A stretch of DNA of 64,000 nt from Flavivirga spongiicola (lineage in GTDB: Bacteria > Bacteroidota > Bacteroidia > Flavobacteriales > Flavobacteriaceae). Both the position numbers and the translations under genes were made by a program. Numbering within the stretch: position 1 is the first letter of the stretch; every line of letters starts with the position of its first letter. Of this stretch, positions 26,101 through 35,320 are shown one piece after another. The notes beneath the pieces were generated by a model that had not been told where the DNA came from, made no database searches, and saw only the letters and a list, made by a program, of their open reading frames with translations. The DNA lies in contig NZ_JAUOEO010000001.1 of assembly GCF_030540825.1 (NCBI RefSeq), positions 345,001-409,000 on the forward strand, in the 5' to 3' direction.

Positions 26101-26209
26101 TGAGCAAGTGCCTGTTGGTATCAATACTGATTATGAAAAATACGGAGGGGATAATTTAAGCTATCCATACAGCAGAACTTATTTATTAGGCTTAAAATTT
26201 AATTTTTAA
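23189..26209 (+). CDS. SusC/RagA family TonB-dependent outer-membrane transporter
   Basis: The 1006-residue protein has a membrane-type signal (about 28-48, ending SYAQ) and a carboxypeptidase-regulatory-like domain (about 54-125; GKVIDVNGVPLPGASI). The SusC motif LDEVVVIGYGT (129-139) leads into a TonB plug with IRGLNSLSGGKAPLIIVDGA, then a beta-barrel ending KFNF. It would import the locus substrate with the SusD lipoprotein, whose gene starts 13 bases downstream. ATG 23189 gives a long N-terminal extension; ATG 23243 (Met19) is possible. Controlled by the LacI palindrome upstream. Confidence 0.95.
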   Translation: MKQNQKKNEINRVSDLYLMDEATQKKRFGNVALVVLCLFFIGIGSYAQSGDVANGKVIDVNGVPLPGASILEKGTKNGVSSDFDGNFSIKLQSENSILLFSYVGYSSKEIIVGSQTNIVVTLEEDAAKLDEVVVIGYGTTTRKEVTGSVASVRSEEFIQGVMTSPLGAVQGKVAGLSIVSSNGSDPNSDYTIRIRGLNSLSGGKAPLIIVDGAVWSGSLKMIDPEQIKTFDILKDGSAAAIYGTRGTNGVVLITLKEPEQGDVKFEFSSFVSYEVVEKNDLWFTADEYRDATNTLIPDYTDLDKGSSTDWLDEVSRNPINQNYNLSITGGKANLAFRANITYKNNEGLFEKNYSNVVSPSIFVTQKAFGDRLTLDYKLLFSRTTSSDIPGGLYGQTITRNPTEPIYDPENIIGNGYYDNLIQGSRNPVAMVNESTFDREVNFINGVVNADYKLMESLSLNVNGSYNSWLGTNGSYLTKFYPLLGKSGQASVGSWNTKSYILEPSIRYRFGLGEDHRFNAIVGYSFNESVSSNMSITNANYDTDNFSYNNIAAGNDLIEGLANISTYKESNKLISFYGRVSYNFKDKYLVSASVRHEGSSRFGENNKWGTFPALSLGWRLNQESFMEDIGFINELKIRAGVGVTGNQSIPNYQSIPRLSTRIGDSSGLFYYLGNWQNVYVPDNNPNPDLKWETKTEYNIGLDFGLFNRVSGSIDMYKRTISDLLWYYNVPVPPNVYDNIYANVGEMTNKGIEILLKGDIVKTPKFNWNSSVTWSKNVNEMVKLSDPSRGYELEFIKYTPAATSWAQLLREGDAVGNFWVPIYVGTAEDGSIIYEDLDGDGSVDENSIGDRRNVGNEYPDFEMGWQNSLTYNKFFLTFSFRAMFGQSLINWDRLNNENVKRLTDGRNAMKSILDHPEYVGEYRFDDRFVDDGTFVKLDNIVFGYDFKFGQNMLKLYVSGRNLLTITNFKGNDPEQVPVGINTDYEKYGGDNLSYPYSRTYLLGLKFNF

Positions 26210-26221
26210 AAGATATTTAAT

Positions 26222-27754
26222 ATGAAACAATCAATAAAATTTACGATTGCAATACTTGTACTTATGCTATTTAGTAATGCATGTACAAATTTGGATGAAA
26301 CGTTATATTCATCAATAGATTCCAATGAATGGTATAGTACCGAAAATGAATGTGCATTAGCGATGGGTAGTGCATATGCAGGGCTAAGATATAGAGGCAC
26401 AAGTCTTTGGGGATTGTACGGAACAGAAGTCGTAACAACTGATGAAGCAGTCCTCCCAGTTCACACAAACGGTTCGTCGTTAGACAATAATGGTGTATGG
26501 AGAGATCTTCATAAGCACAATTTCACTCCATATCAAGCCTCCATTAGTGCATCCTGGGAGATTTGTTTTAATACAGTAGCAAACTGCAATCAAATTATTT
26601 ATCAGATAAAAAATTCTCCTGCTCAGTTTGACGGGAAGGAGGGTATGATTGCAGAATTAAGAACTTTAAGAGCTTGGGCTTTATATAAAGCGCTTGATTT
26701 ATTTGGTAATATTCCAGTTAATTTAGACTTTGAGGATACCTCTTTGCCAAAACAAATTACTCGCACAGAAGCTTTCAATATTATAGAAAAAGAATTGTTA
26801 GAATCCTACCCTTTGTTACAAGAAAAACCCAGTACAGATTATTACGGAAGGTGTACTCGTCCAGTAGCTTTTGCCATATTAGCCAAAATGTATTTGAATG
26901 CAGAGAAATGGATTGGAACGCCAAAGTATAATGAAGCCATAGCTATGTGTGATAATATTGTAAATGGAGGGAATTACATTTTAGAAGGTAACTATGCAGA
27001 TAATTTTATAATTGAAAACGAAGGCTCTAGAGAGGTTATATGGGCAATGCCACACGATAGAGTTATTGGTGATTTCGGTTTTCAAATGCATATGTACACT
27101 TTACATTGGGCATTATTAGAAAAATATGATCTTCAGGGAACATGGTGCTGGAATGGTATAAATATGACTGAAGCGATGTACGATTCGTTTGACCAAAATG
27201 ATAAGCGTATAGAAGGTTGGGAAATCGGGCCACAGTTCTATTTCAATGGAGATCCTGTTTGGGGATATGAAGGCGGACAATTAACCTTTACAAAAACAGT
27301 AACCAATCTAGATCAATCTCCTGAAGGAGAAGGTGTACGCTGTTTTAAATGGGAAATACCTCAAGGATTAAGCGGATGGGAAACTATGGATAATGATTTT
27401 GCCCTCTTTAGGTATGCTGATATATTGTTAATGAAAGCAGAAGCCAATATGCGAGTCAATGGAGGTGTTGCATCTGAAGAAGCATTAGGTTTAGTAAATC
27501 AGGTAAGAGAGCGTGCTTATGGTAATAGTAATTTTAATTACACAACTGCTACCCTAACATTAGATGAATTATTAGCAGAAAGAGGTCGGGAGTTAGCATT
27601 TGAAGAAATCAGAAGACAAGACCTGATCCGGTTTGGCAAGTGGGGAGATGCATGGAAATTCAAACCTGCATCCGAACCTTATAAGGAGTTATTCCCAATT
27701 CCTAATAATGTGCTTAATGCCAATACAAACCTTCAACAAAATCCAGGTTATTAA
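26222..27754 (+). CDS. SusD/RagB family substrate-binding lipoprotein
   Basis: The 510-residue lipoprotein (lipobox FSNAC, Cys21) has the SusD TPR-like fold. Typical elements are LRTLRAWALYKALDLFGNIP and the C-terminal LLAERGRELAFEEIRRQDLI with RFGKW. It caps the SusC barrel on the cell surface. It is co-transcribed with the susC-type gene. Ligand specificity cannot be read from sequence; the downstream enzymes suggest a ribose-containing compound. Confidence 0.95.
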   Translation: MKQSIKFTIAILVLMLFSNACTNLDETLYSSIDSNEWYSTENECALAMGSAYAGLRYRGTSLWGLYGTEVVTTDEAVLPVHTNGSSLDNNGVWRDLHKHNFTPYQASISASWEICFNTVANCNQIIYQIKNSPAQFDGKEGMIAELRTLRAWALYKALDLFGNIPVNLDFEDTSLPKQITRTEAFNIIEKELLESYPLLQEKPSTDYYGRCTRPVAFAILAKMYLNAEKWIGTPKYNEAIAMCDNIVNGGNYILEGNYADNFIIENEGSREVIWAMPHDRVIGDFGFQMHMYTLHWALLEKYDLQGTWCWNGINMTEAMYDSFDQNDKRIEGWEIGPQFYFNGDPVWGYEGGQLTFTKTVTNLDQSPEGEGVRCFKWEIPQGLSGWETMDNDFALFRYADILLMKAEANMRVNGGVASEEALGLVNQVRERAYGNSNFNYTTATLTLDELLAERGRELAFEEIRRQDLIRFGKWGDAWKFKPASEPYKELFPIPNNVLNANTNLQQNPGY

Positions 27755-28079
27755 ATATTAAAGGTTTGTTGAAAATTGATTTAATACTGTAAAAAACGTA
27801 TTAACACGATACTCTGTGAGTAGTACGCTTTTACAGTCTAAATTTCAATTTGGAAGGTTTTGATGATAATAAACAATTAGAGATGATCTGAGATAAAGAT
27901 GTCATTCAGTTTTGTTTATTTTCAGGAATGTCTCTGATTATTGTAGATCATAAGCAGAAAGTAAAAAGTATTTTAGGAATAAATGTTTCTGAGAATTCAC
28001 AAACTTCTTAACAGCTTATGACTCTTGTAATTTAACTCGGGACTTTATTCTGTAATCGTGATAACGAAAAAAATATAAA
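27755..28079. other. Gap between susD and esterase genes, with a long hairpin
   Basis: No gene seen. ACTGTAAAA (27786-27794) and TTTTACAGT (27829-27837) form a perfect 9-bp stem extended by ACGTA/TACG inside. There is no T tract, so it is more likely an mRNA-stabilising or attenuating structure after susD than a simple terminator. The rest is featureless. Confidence 0.4.
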
Positions 28080-29738
28080 ATGAAAAAAAATAGGCGAAAT
28101 TTCATAGCTACATTGGGTGCTGGTGCCGCAGGAATGACATTAGGTTTTTCAAAGATTCCAGTAACAGAAACAGTATTAGATAATAAGAGTAATAAAAATG
28201 AAGATGATCAGTTGCTTTTAATTGGAGACAATATTGCTTTAACCAAAACCCAATACGGAAAAGTTAAAGGTTATAAGCTAAGGAATATTTATTATTTCTT
28301 GGGCATGCCCTATGGTGCCGATACTTCTGGTAAAAACAGATTTATGCCTCCTCAAAAACCCAAACCGTGGGACGATGTGTTTCAGGCAATCTGGTGGGGA
28401 GATTCAGCACCTCAAATAATGGAAAAAAAATACGCATCATTTTTTAACGGCTTTCTAAGTCACCTTAATTATGCCGATTTAAGTGAAGATTGCCTTAAAT
28501 TAAATGTGTTTACACCCGGGTACAATGACGGAAAAAAGAGACCAGTGATGGTGTGGTTGCATGGAGGTGGATTTACTAACGGAAATGGCATTGAGCAAGA
28601 TGAATATAACGGTGAAAATTTTTGCCGTTTTGGAGATGTTGTATTTTGTTCAATCAATCACAGGTTAGGGCCTTTAGGCTTTACTAACCTTGCATCCGCA
28701 GGTGGCAAAAAATATGCAGCTTCCGGAAATGTTGGGATGCTAGATATTGTGGCAGCCCTGGAATGGGTGAGAGATAACATAGCATACTTTGGCGGCGACC
28801 CCAATAATGTCACTATTATGGGACAATCAGGTGGAGGTGCAAAAGTTACAACCTTGACCGCTATGCCCAAAGCAAAAGGATTATTTCACAAAGCAGTGGT
28901 ACTTAGTGGTGCTGGAATTAAATCGGGCGAAAAAGAATACTCGGAAAAGCTCGGACTTTATATACTTCGTGAAGCTCAACTTTCAAAGAAAGAGATTAAC
29001 AAACTTCAAGATATTCCATGGCTTGATTATATACAGTTAGCCAATAATGCCTCTAAAAAACTAAGATTAAAAATAACGCAAGGTAACAGAAGAGGATTCA
29101 GCCCTGTAGTTGATGGATATTATCTACCACAGCACCCATACTCACCCGAAGCAGCACCAACTGCGGCCGATATTCCTATGCTAATATGTTCTACCATGAA
29201 TGAAGCTATAATGCATGAATCAGAGTTGGACAAATTAACTATGGGCGGACTAAAAGAGAGGCTTAAATCCAATACAGGAGACAAAACAGATAAAATGGTG
29301 GATGCTTATGCAAAAATATTCCCAAATAAGTCACCTGCCGAGCTTTTGACGATCATATATAGTAATGGGTTCAGAAAACCAAGCGTTGAGTTGGCCAATA
29401 TAAAATCGAAACAATCTGCACCAGTTTATATAGCTTGGTTTTGGTGGCAACCTCCACTATTTAACAACCGTTTACGTGCATTTCATTGTCTCGATATTTC
29501 TTTTTGGTTTTATAATACAGATTTGATGCTCACACATACTGGCGGAGGAGCAAGACCACGAAAACTATCAGAGAAAATGGCAAGTTCATTGGTACAGTTT
29601 ATGAAAACTGGTAATCCTAACTGTGATAAATTACCAGTTTGGGAAAAATATTCGGAAAAGAACAGAGTAACAATGATTCTTGACGATATAAGCGAATTAA
29701 AAGTTGATCCAGATAGAGAAGCGCGAGAATTATTATAA
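28080..29738 (+). CDS. Type-B carboxylesterase/lipase family protein, Tat-type signal
   Basis: A 552-residue alpha/beta hydrolase. The N-terminus has a twin-arginine signal (NRRNFIATLGAGAAG). The oxyanion-hole motif is HGGGF (161-165) and the nucleophile elbow is GQSGGG with Ser250. SEDCLKLNVFTP is typical of type-B carboxylesterases. It is exported and should cleave carboxylic esters. In this locus it may remove acyl groups from the imported or surface-bound substrate (inference). Confidence 0.9.
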   Translation: MKKNRRNFIATLGAGAAGMTLGFSKIPVTETVLDNKSNKNEDDQLLLIGDNIALTKTQYGKVKGYKLRNIYYFLGMPYGADTSGKNRFMPPQKPKPWDDVFQAIWWGDSAPQIMEKKYASFFNGFLSHLNYADLSEDCLKLNVFTPGYNDGKKRPVMVWLHGGGFTNGNGIEQDEYNGENFCRFGDVVFCSINHRLGPLGFTNLASAGGKKYAASGNVGMLDIVAALEWVRDNIAYFGGDPNNVTIMGQSGGGAKVTTLTAMPKAKGLFHKAVVLSGAGIKSGEKEYSEKLGLYILREAQLSKKEINKLQDIPWLDYIQLANNASKKLRLKITQGNRRGFSPVVDGYYLPQHPYSPEAAPTAADIPMLICSTMNEAIMHESELDKLTMGGLKERLKSNTGDKTDKMVDAYAKIFPNKSPAELLTIIYSNGFRKPSVELANIKSKQSAPVYIAWFWWQPPLFNNRLRAFHCLDISFWFYNTDLMLTHTGGGARPRKLSEKMASSLVQFMKTGNPNCDKLPVWEKYSEKNRVTMILDDISELKVDPDREARELL

Positions 29739-29749
29739 ATTATTTCTAT

Positions 29750-31117
29750 ATGTTAGAACTACTTCAAAAATTAAGAAAAAATAAAAAATACACAGCTCTC
29801 TATAAACGATTTTCAACAATTCTGATTTTTACTTTTTTGAGTTTAAATCTTTGTGGTGCCTGTTCCGACAGGATTGAACAGGGTAAAGATAAAACTCCAG
29901 TCACCTATTACCTAGACTCAAACAATGGAAACGATGAAAGTGATGGTTTATCTGAAGACAATGCCTGGAAATCACTAGATAGGGTGATGAAGACAGAACT
30001 AAATCCTGGCGATGAAATACAGATTAAGCGTGGCTCAGAATTCAGTGACGTATTAGTAATTAATAATTCAGGAACTGCCGAAAATCCGATCTTATTGACC
30101 AGTTATGGCAATAAAAACCTACCATCACCGGCTTTCACAAACCCCGTTTTTAAACCACAAAGCAATCAATATGGAAATTGTATTAGGTTAAAAGGAAGTT
30201 TTATTATTGTTGAAAACATGTATTTCCACCATACAGTAGCCAATTTGCCCCAAAATGCGGGAAGCTTTTTAACCATGTGGGAATTAGGTGCAATATACAT
30301 CGACAAAAATGCACAAAATTGCATTGTCAGGAATAATGAACTGTACGATTGTGGTGTCGGAATTAAAAGTTATGGTCCTTATGCCAAAATTGAAAATAAT
30401 TATATACATGATTGTAACCGGGTATTAAAAAAATGGGGATGGGGACCTATTGCTATATGGCTTGGTGGTGATAATCAGGAAGTAAGTTATAACAGGATTA
30501 TAAATTACAGTGCAGTTAACCCAAATATCAACTGGGGGCCAGATGGTTATGGAGAGGGAGCCGATGGTGGCGCTATTGAAATCGACGATGCTCGGTATGC
30601 AAAATCAAATATTTCTATCCATCATAATTATTCTCGCGATTGTCAGGGGTTTATAGAAGTAACTTGGGCTGATATTGATCAAAACCCACTGTATCTCGAT
30701 TTTTCGATCCATCATAATGTAAGTGATGACTATCAGCAGTTTATTGCTTTATGGCAGGGAGCAAACTTCAGTATAGAAAATAATACGATCATCAGAAGAA
30801 AAGTTAATGAAAATGAATGGGGTGTATTTAATATTACACAAACTAATTCTAGGAATAGGGTTCGAAACAATATTATTATTACTGAAAATAATGTGGTTGT
30901 ATTTAATGTTGGTAGACAAAAAAGTGCGACGCCAAATACTATCATCGAGAATAATCTTTATTGGTCATATGCTGAGGAATTGGATATTGGTTTTGAAGGG
31001 CCAGGTGATTCACCTTTATTTTCTGATCCTATGTTTTTGAATTATGATAATGCAACTAGCAGAAAGGATTTTTTATTAAAAATAAATAGTCCAGCGATAG
31101 GTCTGGGCGCACTCTAA
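29750..31117 (+). CDS. Right-handed parallel beta-helix lipoprotein
   Basis: The 455-residue protein has a lipoprotein-type signal (LCGAC, Cys38). DSNNGNDESDGLSEDNAWKS follows, the common start of secreted parallel-beta-helix proteins. The central part is a series of beta-helix coils (VRNNELYDCGVGIKSYG, IENNYIHDC, IHHNYSRDC, IENNTIIRR, VRNNIIITENN). Such folds occur in polysaccharide lyases and glycosidases. No lyase catalytic motif is obvious, so it may bind or cleave a glycan. The gene lies 11 bases after the esterase stop. Confidence 0.85.
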   Translation: MLELLQKLRKNKKYTALYKRFSTILIFTFLSLNLCGACSDRIEQGKDKTPVTYYLDSNNGNDESDGLSEDNAWKSLDRVMKTELNPGDEIQIKRGSEFSDVLVINNSGTAENPILLTSYGNKNLPSPAFTNPVFKPQSNQYGNCIRLKGSFIIVENMYFHHTVANLPQNAGSFLTMWELGAIYIDKNAQNCIVRNNELYDCGVGIKSYGPYAKIENNYIHDCNRVLKKWGWGPIAIWLGGDNQEVSYNRIINYSAVNPNINWGPDGYGEGADGGAIEIDDARYAKSNISIHHNYSRDCQGFIEVTWADIDQNPLYLDFSIHHNVSDDYQQFIALWQGANFSIENNTIIRRKVNENEWGVFNITQTNSRNRVRNNIIITENNVVVFNVGRQKSATPNTIIENNLYWSYAEELDIGFEGPGDSPLFSDPMFLNYDNATSRKDFLLKINSPAIGLGAL

Positions 31118-31238
31118 AATAAAAAGGAAGTTGAGGTTATATAATAAAATTAGATAAAACTAGTATGCTAAAACACTTGTCATCCATAGAGATGATCAAT
31201 TACAAACAGCATGTGACCATAAAATAATAAAGTAGACA

Positions 31239-32180
31239 ATGAAAAAAATAGTGATACTTGGAAGTTCAAACACAGATTTGATTACCAAAGTTAAAAAATT
31301 TCCCGCGCCAGGAGAAACGATTGTTGGAAAAGAATATATGGAGGCCATGGGCGGAAAAGGAGCTAATCAGGCTATGGCAGCTCATAGATTAGGAGCAAAT
31401 GTACAATTTATAACTTGCATGGGAGGTGATGAAAACGGGAAGAATGCCTTAGCATATTATAAAAAGGAAGGATTGGATGTGTCATCTTCACTAATAGTCA
31501 ATGAGGTAGCTTCGGGTACTGCAATAATTATGGTAGACGAGCATGGAGAAAACAGTATTATTATAACTCCTGGTGCAAACAATAAGCTCGATCCAACTTA
31601 CCTTTTAAGTATTGAAAATATCATTAAAGAAGCTGATATATTGGTTCTTCAAATGGAAACACCTTATGAAACGGTTAAAAAAGCTTGCGCACTAGCTAAA
31701 AAGAATCAAACCCAAGTAATATTAAATGTTGCGCCAGCAATGCCGATAGATAACGCATTTCTGAATAATGTTGATATATTAGTGGTGAATGAAACTGAGG
31801 CCGAAACATTATCAGGAGGAAAGATTGAAAATATAGGAGAAGAGGCTGTTGTCAATATACTTTTAGACAAGGGAGTAAAAGCTGTTGTATTAACACTTGG
31901 AAAAAATGGTTGCTTTTATAAAAATAGAGAGGAGCGTATGTCTTTAGGAGCTTTTGAAGTTGATGCAGTAGACACCACAGCTGCCGGAGATACATTCTGC
32001 GGAGCTTTGGCAGCTGAAATTGCACGTGGGAATAGTTGGGAAAACTCTTTAATATTTGCTTCAGCTGCATCGGCAATTTGCATTACGAAAATGGGTGCGC
32101 AACCTTCTATTCCAAAAGAAGATGAAGTTCGTGCATTTCTAAGTAAGAATAAATTATCCATTCAAAATGAAATAAAATAA
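31239..32180 (+). CDS. rbsK: Ribokinase
   Basis: A 313-residue PfkB-family kinase with the ribokinase signature GGKGANQAMAAHRLGA (38-53). The C-terminal anion-hole motif DTTAAGDTFCGAL carries catalytic base Asp251. It phosphorylates D-ribose to ribose 5-phosphate in the cytoplasm. Its presence in a SusCD locus is the main clue that the locus feeds on ribose-containing material. Confidence 0.93.
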   Translation: MKKIVILGSSNTDLITKVKKFPAPGETIVGKEYMEAMGGKGANQAMAAHRLGANVQFITCMGGDENGKNALAYYKKEGLDVSSSLIVNEVASGTAIIMVDEHGENSIIITPGANNKLDPTYLLSIENIIKEADILVLQMETPYETVKKACALAKKNQTQVILNVAPAMPIDNAFLNNVDILVVNETEAETLSGGKIENIGEEAVVNILLDKGVKAVVLTLGKNGCFYKNREERMSLGAFEVDAVDTTAAGDTFCGALAAEIARGNSWENSLIFASAASAICITKMGAQPSIPKEDEVRAFLSKNKLSIQNEIK

Positions 32181-32199
32181 AATATAAAAGGCATAAATC

Positions 32200-33768
32200 A
32201 TGAAAAAACCAACAATAATTGTATTGTTTTCCGGTCTGCTATTTGGAATAGGATGTGGAGAAAAAGCGAATAATAAGATATCTAGTACAATAGATATTGG
32301 ACAAGAAAAAGTAATAAGTAAAGATGCTTTTAAAGACAAAATTAAAGGAGCTTGGGTTGCTCAAACCGTTGGTGTAACCTTTGGACTACCAGCCGAGTTT
32401 AAATACAATTCAACAATGATCCAAGATTACCAGAAACTAAATTGGGATGAGAACTCCCTTGAAGTGGAATATAGAGAACGTCCTGGAACTTATGATGATA
32501 TTTATATGGATTTGTCGTTTATGAAAGTTATAGAAGAAGAGGGTGTAGATGCTCCTGCGCAATCGTTTGCACTTTCTTTTGCTAATGCAAATTATAAACT
32601 TTGGTTTGCCAATCAATCAGCAAGGTATAATATATTAAATGGACTGACACCACCGGAATCGGGACATTGGACAAATAATCCATGTGCTGATGATATAGAT
32701 TTTCAAATTGAAGCCGATTTTGCGGGACTAATGAACCCTGGAATGGTAAACTCTGCAGTAGAGATTTGTGATAAAGTAGGACATATCATGAATTATGGAG
32801 ATGGGTACTACGGGGGTGTTTTTGTTGCAAGTTTATATGCTTTAGCGCTGGTGTCTGATGATGTTAATGATATAGAAGGCATTGTAAATAAATCTATAAA
32901 GGTGATTCCATCAGAAAGTAATTTTTCAAAATGTATTAATGATGTAATCAAATGGCATAAAGAAGATCCAAATGATTGGAAATCAACCTGGCATAAAGTA
33001 AATGGTAAATGGAGTTCTGAGATTGGGTCACCATTGGGAGTATTCCAACCCTTTAATATTGATGCGAAAATAAATGCTGCGTGGGTTGTAATGGGTCTTT
33101 TGTATGGAGATGGTGATTTTACGCGAACATTTGAAATTGCAACTAGATGTGGGGACGATGCTGATTGCAATCCTGCAACAGCTGGAGGTGTTTTGGCCTC
33201 TATAGTTGGGTTTAATAAAATTCCTGATTTCTGGAAACAAGGCTTGACAAAGGTAGAAAACTTGCCTTTCATGGGAACCGATTACTCACTAATTGACGCC
33301 TATGCACTATCAGAAAAGCATGCACTTGATATGATCGTTAAAAATGGAGGAAATGTCACTAACAATGATATTACTATAAAGATTCAGCAACCTAAAACCA
33401 TACCCTTGGAAGTATCGTTTGAAGGTCACTATCCAAAAGAAAAATTATATCCTGTTCAAACTAAGGATGAAATTTCTTTCGAATTCGAAGGTATTGGGTT
33501 TGCATTAGCTGGTCCATCCAATTTAAGAAATCCAGGAGGGAAAAACCATGTATTTCAAACTGAAATGTATATTGATGGGAAGCTTGTTGAAAAAATTAAT
33601 TTACCTACAGAAAGAAATAAACGAAGATTTACGCCTTTCTGGAAGTATCAATTGCCAAAAGGGAAACATAAAGTATTAATTAAAATTTTAAATCCTGTTG
33701 ATTTTGTATATGTTCAATTGAATCATGTTATTGTTTATGATGACAAACCATTTAAGGTGAATCTCTAA
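32200..33768 (+). CDS. ADP-ribosylglycohydrolase family lipoprotein
   Basis: The 522-residue protein has a lipoprotein signal (FGIGC, Cys20). The ADP-ribosylglycohydrolase domain (about 45-360) has acidic metal-site motifs: GTYDDIYMDL, CADDIDFQIEADF and RCGDDADCNPATAGG. A C-terminal beta-sandwich follows (about 385-520). The family hydrolyses N- or O-glycosidic bonds to ADP-ribose. An exported form beside a ribokinase suggests cleavage of a ribosyl compound outside the cytoplasm. The gene lies 19 bases after the ribokinase stop. Confidence 0.9.
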   Translation: MKKPTIIVLFSGLLFGIGCGEKANNKISSTIDIGQEKVISKDAFKDKIKGAWVAQTVGVTFGLPAEFKYNSTMIQDYQKLNWDENSLEVEYRERPGTYDDIYMDLSFMKVIEEEGVDAPAQSFALSFANANYKLWFANQSARYNILNGLTPPESGHWTNNPCADDIDFQIEADFAGLMNPGMVNSAVEICDKVGHIMNYGDGYYGGVFVASLYALALVSDDVNDIEGIVNKSIKVIPSESNFSKCINDVIKWHKEDPNDWKSTWHKVNGKWSSEIGSPLGVFQPFNIDAKINAAWVVMGLLYGDGDFTRTFEIATRCGDDADCNPATAGGVLASIVGFNKIPDFWKQGLTKVENLPFMGTDYSLIDAYALSEKHALDMIVKNGGNVTNNDITIKIQQPKTIPLEVSFEGHYPKEKLYPVQTKDEISFEFEGIGFALAGPSNLRNPGGKNHVFQTEMYIDGKLVEKINLPTERNKRRFTPFWKYQLPKGKHKVLIKILNPVDFVYVQLNHVIVYDDKPFKVNL

Positions 33769-34054
33769 AGTATCATAAATTAATGAAGTCTAAAACAAAA
33801 AATAAACCTAGAGAATCTAGCTCTAATCCTATTTTTTATAATTGGAATTGTGCACGTCAGTTAAGAAAGGATTGTATGGTCATAAAGGATTGACAAAAAA
33901 GGTAAACCCCGATGACAAAGAGATTACATTTGATGCGCACCCGACTAGTTTTATTTGTTTAGACATTTTCTTTTATTTAAAAGATCAGGGAGCTATAGTA
34001 GCTTACATCTCAAATAAAAAATAACTAAAAATAGTATCAACCAAAATAAAGATT
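33769..34054. other. Gap with a possible small gene or remnant
   Basis: A 60-codon frame at 33842-34024 reads with some protein character (FICLDIFFYLKDQGAIVAYI near its end). It lacks a recognisable family or a clear ribosome-binding site. It may be the tail of a lost gene of the locus. Confidence 0.25.
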
Positions 34055-35053
34055 ATGTTTATTATCGAAAATTATCAATTAGCAGTATTTCTTTGTGTAA
34101 TTACAATGCTATGTTGGGGCTCTTGGGCCAATACACAAAAATTGGCATCGAAAAAATGGGGTTTTCCTCTTTTCTATTGGGACTATACCTTGGGAGTAAT
34201 TTTATTATCTCTTGTGTTTGGACTAACTTTAGGGAGCAATGGAAATAGTGGGCAAGCATTTCTGCCAAACCTTGGAGATGCCTCATTAAATGCCATTTTT
34301 TACGCACTATTAGGTGGTATTATATTTAACATCGCTAATTTGTTGTTAGTGGCGGCAATTGATATTGCTGGTATGGCCATAGCTTTTCCAGTTGGGATTG
34401 GAATTGCTTTAGTGTTGGGGGTACTTGTAAATTATATAGCAGCACCAGTTGGGGATCCTATGTTATTGTTTGCTGGCGTAGGCCTTGTGGCTTTGGCAAT
34501 TGTAGTAGATGCATTGGCTTATAAGAAAATATCAAGTGGAGCAGCAACCACCAAAGGAATTATGATTTCTTTGGCAGCAGGAGTATTAATGGGGTTTTTC
34601 TATAGATTCGTTGCAGCTTCCATGTCAGAAGATTTTTCAAACCCTACTACAGGCCTCTTAACTCCTTATACAGCTGTATTTGTATTCTCCATTGGGATAT
34701 TTATTTCTAATTTCTTATTTAACACCTTTTTTATGTATCGTCCATTAAATGGCGAAAAAGTAACCTATAAGGACTATTTTAAAGTTGGAACACCAAAGCT
34801 ACATATTATTGGAATCTTAGGTGGTGTCATTTGGTGTATTGGTTTCCTCTTAAATATGATAGCAGCGGGAGAAGCTGGTTTCGCAATTTCATATGGGTTA
34901 GGTCAGGGAGCTACAATGGTCGCTGCCATTTGGGGGATATTTATTTGGAAAGAATTTAAAAATGCGCCAAAGGGAACCAATACCTTAATAGGTTTGATGT
35001 TTTTGTTATTTATTGTTGGCTTGTCATTAATTATTATGGCTAAAAACGTATAG
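34055..35053 (+). CDS. GRP-family sugar permease (probable ribose transporter)
   Basis: The 332-residue inner-membrane protein has about 10 hydrophobic segments. It has the features of the glucose/ribose porter family of the DMT superfamily: ITMLCWGSWANTQKLASKKW at the N-terminus, and FAISYGLGQGATMVAAIWGI near the C-terminus. It would carry free sugar into the cytoplasm. Placement between the ADP-ribosylglycohydrolase and transaldolase genes, with a ribokinase upstream, argues for ribose. Confidence 0.85.
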   Translation: MFIIENYQLAVFLCVITMLCWGSWANTQKLASKKWGFPLFYWDYTLGVILLSLVFGLTLGSNGNSGQAFLPNLGDASLNAIFYALLGGIIFNIANLLLVAAIDIAGMAIAFPVGIGIALVLGVLVNYIAAPVGDPMLLFAGVGLVALAIVVDALAYKKISSGAATTKGIMISLAAGVLMGFFYRFVAASMSEDFSNPTTGLLTPYTAVFVFSIGIFISNFLFNTFFMYRPLNGEKVTYKDYFKVGTPKLHIIGILGGVIWCIGFLLNMIAAGEAGFAISYGLGQGATMVAAIWGIFIWKEFKNAPKGTNTLIGLMFLLFIVGLSLIIMAKNV

Positions 35054-35320
35054 GGATTATTGATACCTTATAATTTATAGCATAGAAGCCAAGGAGGCTT
35101 CATTATCAAAATAGGATCATTCCAAAAAATATACCATTATTTGGTATAATAGTAAGCTTAGAAGATCTTGTAAGTTGTAATGAAAAGTATTCAGGTTAGA
35201 TTACTTTAGATACTCTACAACGGCTACGGCATTAGACGATGAACTTGACTTTACAGGTAAAAAAATAAGCCAACAAATATTAGAATATTTAAATTACAAA
35301 AATAAAGATAGATAATAGAT
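35054..35320. other. Gap with a short remnant-like frame
   Basis: No supported gene. A frame ending at 35316 encodes TALDDELDFTGKKISQQILE and a few more residues before a stop, without a start codon. This looks like the decayed C-terminus of an unknown gene. Confidence 0.25.

Noticed and set aside
33842..34024. 60-codon frame between the ADP-ribosylglycohydrolase and permease genes
   Set aside because: No family, no convincing start context; kept only as a possible remnant in the gap description.
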